Shown here: piece by piece, positions 33,657 to 38,100 of the stretch | Position numbering within the stretch: position 1 is the first letter of the stretch | Layout: each line of letters starts with the position of its first letter | Assembly: GCA_016712985.1 (NCBI GenBank) | Contig: JADJQA010000049.1 | Coordinates: 1-38,100, forward strand | Reading direction: 5' to 3' | From: Sulfuritalea sp. | GTDB lineage: Bacteria > Pseudomonadota > Gammaproteobacteria > Burkholderiales > Rhodocyclaceae | DNA length: 38,100 nt | Notes under the pieces: generated by a model | Seen by the model: only the letters and a program-made list of their open reading frames with translations | What the model was told of the DNA's origin: nothing | Database searches by the model: none | Translations under genes and position numbers: made by a program

Positions 33657-34814
33657 ATGGAATCAGTCAGCCGTTTTTTACGATGCCCCGACAGCAGCTT
33701 CTTCCTCTTCGGGCCGCGCGGTACTGGCAAATCCACGTGGCTACACGACACGAGGCCGGACGCCATCTGGCTGGATCTGCTCGATCCCGAAGCGCAGCGT
33801 CTCTATCTAGCGCGTCCGGAACGGCTGCGCGAATTGCTGGCCGGTCGGCCCCACGTGTTGGATGTCGTGATCGACGAAGTCCAAAAGGTGCCGGCCCTGC
33901 TCGATGTGGTGCATGGCCTGGTCGAAACCGACAAACGTCTGCGCTTCGTCCTGACCGGATCCAGTGCCCGCAAACTGCGACGCGGGGAGTGGAACCTGCT
34001 TGCCGGGCGCCTGGTGGAAGCCAGCATGCATCCCTTCATGGCTGCGGAATTGGGTGCGGCGTTCAATCTGAAACAGGCGTTGGCCAGTGGTCTGGTGCCC
34101 CTGGTGTGGGGTGCCGCCGATCCGGACCGGACCGTACGCGCCTACGCCTCTCTGTATTTACGGGAGGAAGTGCAGGCCGAAGCGCTGGTCCGTGATCTGG
34201 GGGGGTTCGCCCGCTTTCTGGAAGCGATCAGTTTTTCTCATGGGTCGCTGCTCAATCTGGCGGAAGTGGCGCGGGAATGCCAGATCGGGCGCAAGACAGT
34301 GGAGGGCTACCTCGATATTCTCGAAGACCTGCTGCTGTCGTTTCGCCTTCCCGTATTCACCAAACGCGCCAAACGCCATCTGGTGGGTCACTCCAAGTTC
34401 TACTACTCTGACGCGGGTGTCTATCGGTCGCTGCGTCCGGCCGGACCCCTGGATCGGCCGGAAGAAATCGAGGGGATGGCCCTGGAAGGACTGGTTGCGC
34501 AACACCTGCGGGCCTGGATCGCGTATCGGGGATCCGGGGCGGAACTCTATTATTGGCGCACCAAATCCGGCAGTGAAGTGGATTTCATTGTCTATGGCCG
34601 GGATGTCTTCCGGGCCATAGAGGTCAAACGAGCGGCCCGGGTGTCCAGCAAGGATCTTCGTGCGCTACGTGCTTTCCGGGAAGACTATCCCGAAGTGTCT
34701 CCATGCCTGTTGTATCTCGGCAAGGAGCGATTGGCCATCGATGGCATTCCCTGCATCCCGTGCGAAGAGTTTCTTCTGGGCCTGCATCCGGACAAGGCGG
34801 AGTTTCCACAATGA
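33657..34814 (+). CDS. AAA ATPase with C-terminal DUF4143
   Basis: A 385-residue protein. Walker A is GPRGTGKS (19-26), Walker B VIDEVQKVP (71-79), and sensor-like LTGSSARKLRRGEWNLLAGR follows. A central winged-helix-like region (LLNLAEVARECQIGRKTVEGYLDILEDLLL) leads to DUF4143 (about 220-385), with a PD-(D/E)xK-like pattern (ALEGLVAQHLRAWIAYRG, ELYYWRTKSGSEVDFIVYG, RAIEVKRAAR). Such proteins are common in islands; a defence or mobile-element role has been suggested, but the substrate is unknown. GGAAGAATAA precedes the ATG. It is intact amid decayed neighbours. Confidence 0.93.
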   Translation: MESVSRFLRCPDSSFFLFGPRGTGKSTWLHDTRPDAIWLDLLDPEAQRLYLARPERLRELLAGRPHVLDVVIDEVQKVPALLDVVHGLVETDKRLRFVLTGSSARKLRRGEWNLLAGRLVEASMHPFMAAELGAAFNLKQALASGLVPLVWGAADPDRTVRAYASLYLREEVQAEALVRDLGGFARFLEAISFSHGSLLNLAEVARECQIGRKTVEGYLDILEDLLLSFRLPVFTKRAKRHLVGHSKFYYSDAGVYRSLRPAGPLDRPEEIEGMALEGLVAQHLRAWIAYRGSGAELYYWRTKSGSEVDFIVYGRDVFRAIEVKRAARVSSKDLRALRAFREDYPEVSPCLLYLGKERLAIDGIPCIPCEEFLLGLHPDKAEFPQ

Positions 34815-34883
34815 TGGAAGGTGACGATGAGCGCGAAATCGCGGTCACGCATTGGCGAAATCACCAGTCACGATGATGAAACT

Positions 34884-35090
34884 CGTCATTCCGGCGAAAG
34901 CCGGAATCCAGCCAGCCACGTCACTGGACACCGGCGAACGCCGAACTTCAGAAGCTTGTTCGGCGCCGCTGCTGGATTCCGGGTCAGGCCCGGAATGACA
35001 AACCCCACTATGTCATTCCGGCGAAAGCCGGAATCCAGAAGATTCAAGGCACTGGACACCGGGTCAAGCCCGTCAAGCCCGGGATGACGG
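34884..35090. repeat. Two adjacent palindromic repeats
   Basis: Copies at 34884-35000 and 35011-35090, each with ATTCCGGCGAAAGCCGGAAT and a second GGGTCA.GCCCGG hairpin. They sit between the ATPase gene and the brnA remnant, the same position relative to brnA as the repeat at 32516-32622. Confidence 0.9.
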
Positions 35091-35127
35091 ATGGAATGGC
35101 GTCCATCGATACCAACTTGACTCTGTA

Positions 35128-35429
35128 CTACGCCGCCTTCCCGCTCTTCAATTCCTCGCGGATGACCTTGCGGATCGTCGTCTCCATGTCGGCCTGGTGA
35201 AGCGAGGTCTTCAAGGTCTCATTGATCAGCGTCTGGTAACCGCGTTCGCCGGCCATGCCCTTGAATCTTTCGACCACGGCCGCGTCGAGATACAGGGTCA
35301 CGCGCTTCTTGGGCAACACCACGCCGCCGCCGGCAGCGCGCTTGCGCAGAACCAGCCTGCCGGCATCGTATCGCCTTGGGTGATGGGCGCGTCCTCGTCA
35401 AATGTTGCCGCAGTAGATTTCTTCTTCAT
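35128..35429 (-). pseudogene. brnA: brnA, second copy, frameshifted
   Basis: Nearly identical to 32660-32962. One base is lost near 35370 (CGATATCG became CGTATCG), which separates the toxin-binding N-terminus from the intact DNA-binding part (LPKKRVTLYLDAAVVERFKGMAG). No full antitoxin can be made. Confidence 0.88.
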
Positions 35430-35669
35430 TTGGTCCAGCCCTTCGCATCGAAATCACCCGGATTTCCTCATCCGTTTCGGCGGTGGCAATCACCACCACA
35501 TCCCCACGCAACATGCCCAGCGTGATGAAACGCTGCTTCGTCATAGTCGAAGCGCCGATCCTCGAACGTTACCGTGCCATCGGCCTCGATCACTTGCGGT
35601 GCATCCCTGAAGTCATAGCCGTGCTTCCTCAGGTTCGCGGCCCGCTTTTCGGATCTGCGTGTAGCGCTT
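35398..35669 (-). pseudogene. brnT: brnT, second copy, start codon lost and frameshifted
   Basis: A close copy of 32931-33203. The start ATG has become AAG (CTT at 35667-35669), one T is inserted near 35537, and two bases are lost near the 5' end. The upstream -35 region is retained. Toxin and antitoxin decayed together, as expected once the toxin was dead. Confidence 0.88.
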
Positions 35670-35897
35670 GGGTCAAAAGTATGTATAAACGTGCGTATAG
35701 TCAAGCGGGGTTTGTTTCAGGTGGCTTCTTGAGCGGAATCATCTGGGCAGGGCTGCGGATGCCGGCTGCTTCGAGATGACATCCGCGGCCTTTTCGACAG
35801 GGGCGCGGACAGGCTCGAAGTTAGGGTGGTGAAAAGTCGGCGCTGGCGACACGGCGATTTGGAGTGTCGGAAGAAGAAATCACCCGGCCCCATAGGC

Positions 35898-36185
35898 TTC
35901 CGCAAGGCCATGGCGGCGCGCTTGTCCTCCCGGATCCGCGACCTGCGCCGGGAGCGCGACGCCGAATTCGCCGCCGCCGCCACCCGCCAGGGAACCGGCA
36001 TGCGCTGGTGCTCGTCACCGACAAACTGGCAAAGCGCGATGCGGAATTCGGTCTCCCCAAATACAAGCACTCGCGCATTACCGTGCGCGACCAGATGGCG
36101 GCGCACAAGGGGCAGCCTGGCGGTAATCAGGTTGGCTTCGCGAAACCGATCGAAGGGCGGCCGAGGGGACGCGGGTGCGTGAGGT
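35898..36185 (+). pseudogene. DUF2786 protein, C-terminal fragment
   Basis: Encodes FRKAMAARLSSRIRDLRRERDAEFAAAATRQGTGM, then, after a one-base shift near 36003, LVLVTDKLAKRDAEFGLPKYKHSRITVRDQMAAHKG, matching the last about 95 residues of 31684-32421. Codon-level differences show the copies have been separate for some time. The N-terminal part is missing. Confidence 0.85.
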
Positions 36186-36220
36186 AAGCAAACGCAAGTA
36201 ACTACCGCTCGAAGGACATT

Positions 36221-36242
36221 GCGAAGTTATTGCCAACTTCGC
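36221..36242. repeat. Perfect 8-bp-arm hairpin at the island/AIPR junction
   Basis: GCGAAGTT-ATTGCC-AACTTCGC, 41 bases after the AIPR stop. It could be the AIPR transcript end (no T-run) or the edge of an inserted unit. Confidence 0.6.
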
Positions 36243-36282
36243 TAAGTAGGCGCGCCTAAGTGATCATCAGCGGAGGCCGGCT

Positions 36283-38100
36283 TTAGCCGCCAACATTGCC
36301 ATCTATCCCTCCAACACACATCCCCTCCGATCTTCCTCGATCAAGAACGTCGAGTAAAACGACACATTGCTTTTCGGTAGGAAGCTTTGCAGGAATTTGC
36401 ATAGCAATTTTGAGAACTCCGGCCTCTTTGGGTGTCAACAGATTCTTTTCGAGAAGTGCCTGATAGATCCGAGCCCACTCCTTTGGGGGGACGGTCAGGA
36501 CTTGCCGCTGTGCTTCGATGCCGTTGTCGATGTTTTGAACTTGCTTGGCAGACCTGACCTCTGCCACCTGATCGTCGAGCGCCACAAGTCGATCATAAAA
36601 CTCAAGGGGGAGAGAAGTTTTCGACATTTTCGATGCGAGCCTGAATCCGCGTCCAGCATGCCTCCCTCTTGCACCACTCGGAGATGTTCGAAATGCCAAA
36701 CGGCGGTTTGATGATGTCGTCGTTCACCACCCGGACACATCCGCGATGGCGCTTTCAAACACTGAATCTACTTTCTTGCATTCCAGATGCCTAGAAAGTC
36801 GACGCATTCCTTTTACGCTTCGTGATATCGCTTAGTACCGCCAACGTGTAGGCCACGATGTTGGCGCGGTATCCGCCGTTGTACCAAGACTGAGCAGATA
36901 CGATTCGCTCTGCTGCGCGGAAGATCAGTCCGCGGGCAACGGCTCTCTTGAAATAGAACTCATTGAACGAATCAGATGACTTCTCCCACTCGCTGCCGAT
37001 TCTCGCGGCATATCGTGCGAAGTTCTTCTGGGAGCCGAGATTCACCCACTTGGGATGGTCATCCCAGACGTTTTCGAACTTTGCAAGGTCCGTCTTCAGG
37101 AACATCCGCGGTTTCGGATGTTCGGCTTTGAAGCGACGCTGTTCGGCGAGCGTGAGCTTCGATTGCGCATCGGCATACTGACCGCGCGCGCCTCCTAAAA
37201 CCACCGCGTTTCACGTTGAGCCCCCTTCTGTGCCGGCGCCCAGATACGCCTAGAGAACCCTTCCATCCGAACATGGAACGGATGGTTCGAAAAAAGTCGC
37301 GGCATTCACGCGATTCTGGGTGTTCGCATATTCCCGGATATCTTGGGAACGACCATCTCGCTTTGCTGGCTGTCGATGACGGACAGCTTCATCTGAACGA
37401 ATATCTGGGAAAGACTTGCCTTGTCACGTTTCCGTATGGAAAAAGCGATGCTGTGGTCTGGCCACCATTGACTATCTGGAGATCGATAATCTTTGTGATC
37501 GCAAGCCCCGCTTCGGTCATCCCAGTCTCGACGTTCTGTGCAGTGGCCGTGATTCCGTTGTTGTAGGCAAAGAACATTCCCGGCTCGCTCAGGATCGTTG
37601 CCCTTATTCCTTGATTCACATTGCCGCGGGCTTGAAGAAATGTCCGGACGTTTTGTTCGAGTAGACGGGCTCCGAATCTCTCGTACAGCGTAGCCAGCAC
37701 TTCGGCAGGCATGACCATCAGATACGACTGATAGGCATCAGTTCCCAAGTGCGCAGGCAGACAGGCGATGCCTTTGCCGAACATCTGCTCAAAGTCAAGA
37801 TCGAGAGGTTCCTTGTGGCTGCGGGAACTCCGTTGGCGATGGAGTCGCGAGATGTCCCATATCTGGTGCGTCGCTGGAACTCCCGCCACCTCCGCGTCGG
37901 GGAGCGCCTGGATTTTCTCGCTGAGAGTTCGCTCGGAAAGGAGAATCAAGTTGAGCTGACGAATGGTGTTCCTGCGATCAAAAATCTGTCTGGCAAGGCC
38001 GTACTCCGGCGATGTGACTTCTAGTTCATCGGCCAATCCCTTGTGGATACTCGCCTCAAAGAAGTTGCCGAGACGTTTGAATATCGCATTGACCTCCGTC
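36283..38100 (-). pseudogene. AIPR (abortive infection phage resistance) protein, multiply frameshifted, partial
   Basis: The N-terminus lies beyond the window. From 38100 down: SPEYGLARQIFDRRNTI..., AYQSYLMVMPAEVLATLYERFGARLLEQNVRTFLQARGNVNQGIRATI, FFAYNNGITATAQNVE and LQIVNGGQTTASLF, the AIPR core. The frame shifts twice near 37425-37440 (then RDKASLSQIFVQMKLSVID), near 37335 (YANTQNRVNAA), near 37310 (NHPFHVRMEGFSRRIWAPAQKG), near 37200 (ARGQYADAQSKLTLAEQRRF to GYRANIVAYTLAVLSDIT), near 36800 (ISNISEWCKREACW) and near 36640 (final EFYDRLVALDDQ... part, stop 36283). At least six shifts mean genuine decay. AIPR proteins are defence-island components, some lying beside Z1, MutL-like ATPase and methylase genes. 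Confidence 0.85.

Noticed and set aside
35826..36182. 118-codon frame as an independent gene
   Set aside because: It is a frame through a frameshifted copy of the DUF2786 C-terminus, better described as a pseudogene fragment.

Overview
The window is about 38 kb of GC-rich DNA. Protein relationships and gene style point to a betaproteobacterium, perhaps of the Rhodocyclales/Nitrosomonadales type (inference only; no rRNA or tRNA gene was seen). Coding is dense, with many ATGA-type overlaps. A striking number of reading frames carry single-base shifts. Some are clear decay, such as a duplicated BrnTA copy and an AIPR gene. Others sit in G or T runs of otherwise intact genes (SulP, TerC) and may be sequencing errors.

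Layout. 1-3125: an eroding copper/heavy-metal locus, with a TolC-type efflux gene and a DUF411 gene (both frameshifted), then divergently copR and a copS that has lost TM2 and HAMP; a cop-box-like palindrome lies between. 3720-5140: a YbaK-type deacylase and a DUF1223 protein. 5308-10810: one long minus-strand run: TAXI-TRAP binding protein, fused TRAP permease, DUF1850, truncated HEPN, MNT nucleotidyltransferase, ogt, xerD. From DUF1850 to xerD nearly every junction overlaps. A G17 tract separates the first two genes, and xerD carries an in-frame palindromic-repeat insertion. 10982-13179: a SulP transporter with STAS and cyclic-nucleotide-binding domains. 13678-15491: two toxin-antitoxin (TA) modules, mqsRA (minus) and higBA (plus). 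15684-19054: a small zinc-ribbon membrane protein, a CaiB/BaiF CoA-transferase, a small unknown and a DUF4139 protein. 19199-23274: a chemoreceptor with unusual topology and an LssY_C protein. 23630-27143: a minus-strand stress operon (TerB-DUF697, TerC, UspA, Bax-inhibitor-1) ending in DUF2062 and htpX remnants. 27282-29938: HPF-like protein, NhaR, Tim44-like protein and a strong terminator.

29967-38100 is an accessory island. It holds a DUF4143 fragment, a second higBA, an unknown gene followed by a DUF2786 gene, brnTA, a full-length DUF4143 AAA ATPase, decayed second copies of brnTA, DUF2786 and the unknown gene, several dispersed palindromic repeats, and a broken AIPR (abortive-infection family) gene running off the window end.

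The most notable pattern is that all four intact TA operons share one start architecture: -35 and -10 boxes exactly 17 bp apart, the -10 ending 6-7 bases before the toxin ATG, no room for a Shine-Dalgarno, and in three of four an inverted repeat overlapping the -10. This predicts leaderless, autorepressed toxin mRNAs. The second pattern is a repeated unit of unknown gene, palindromic repeat, DUF2786 and brnTA, present in several states of decay.
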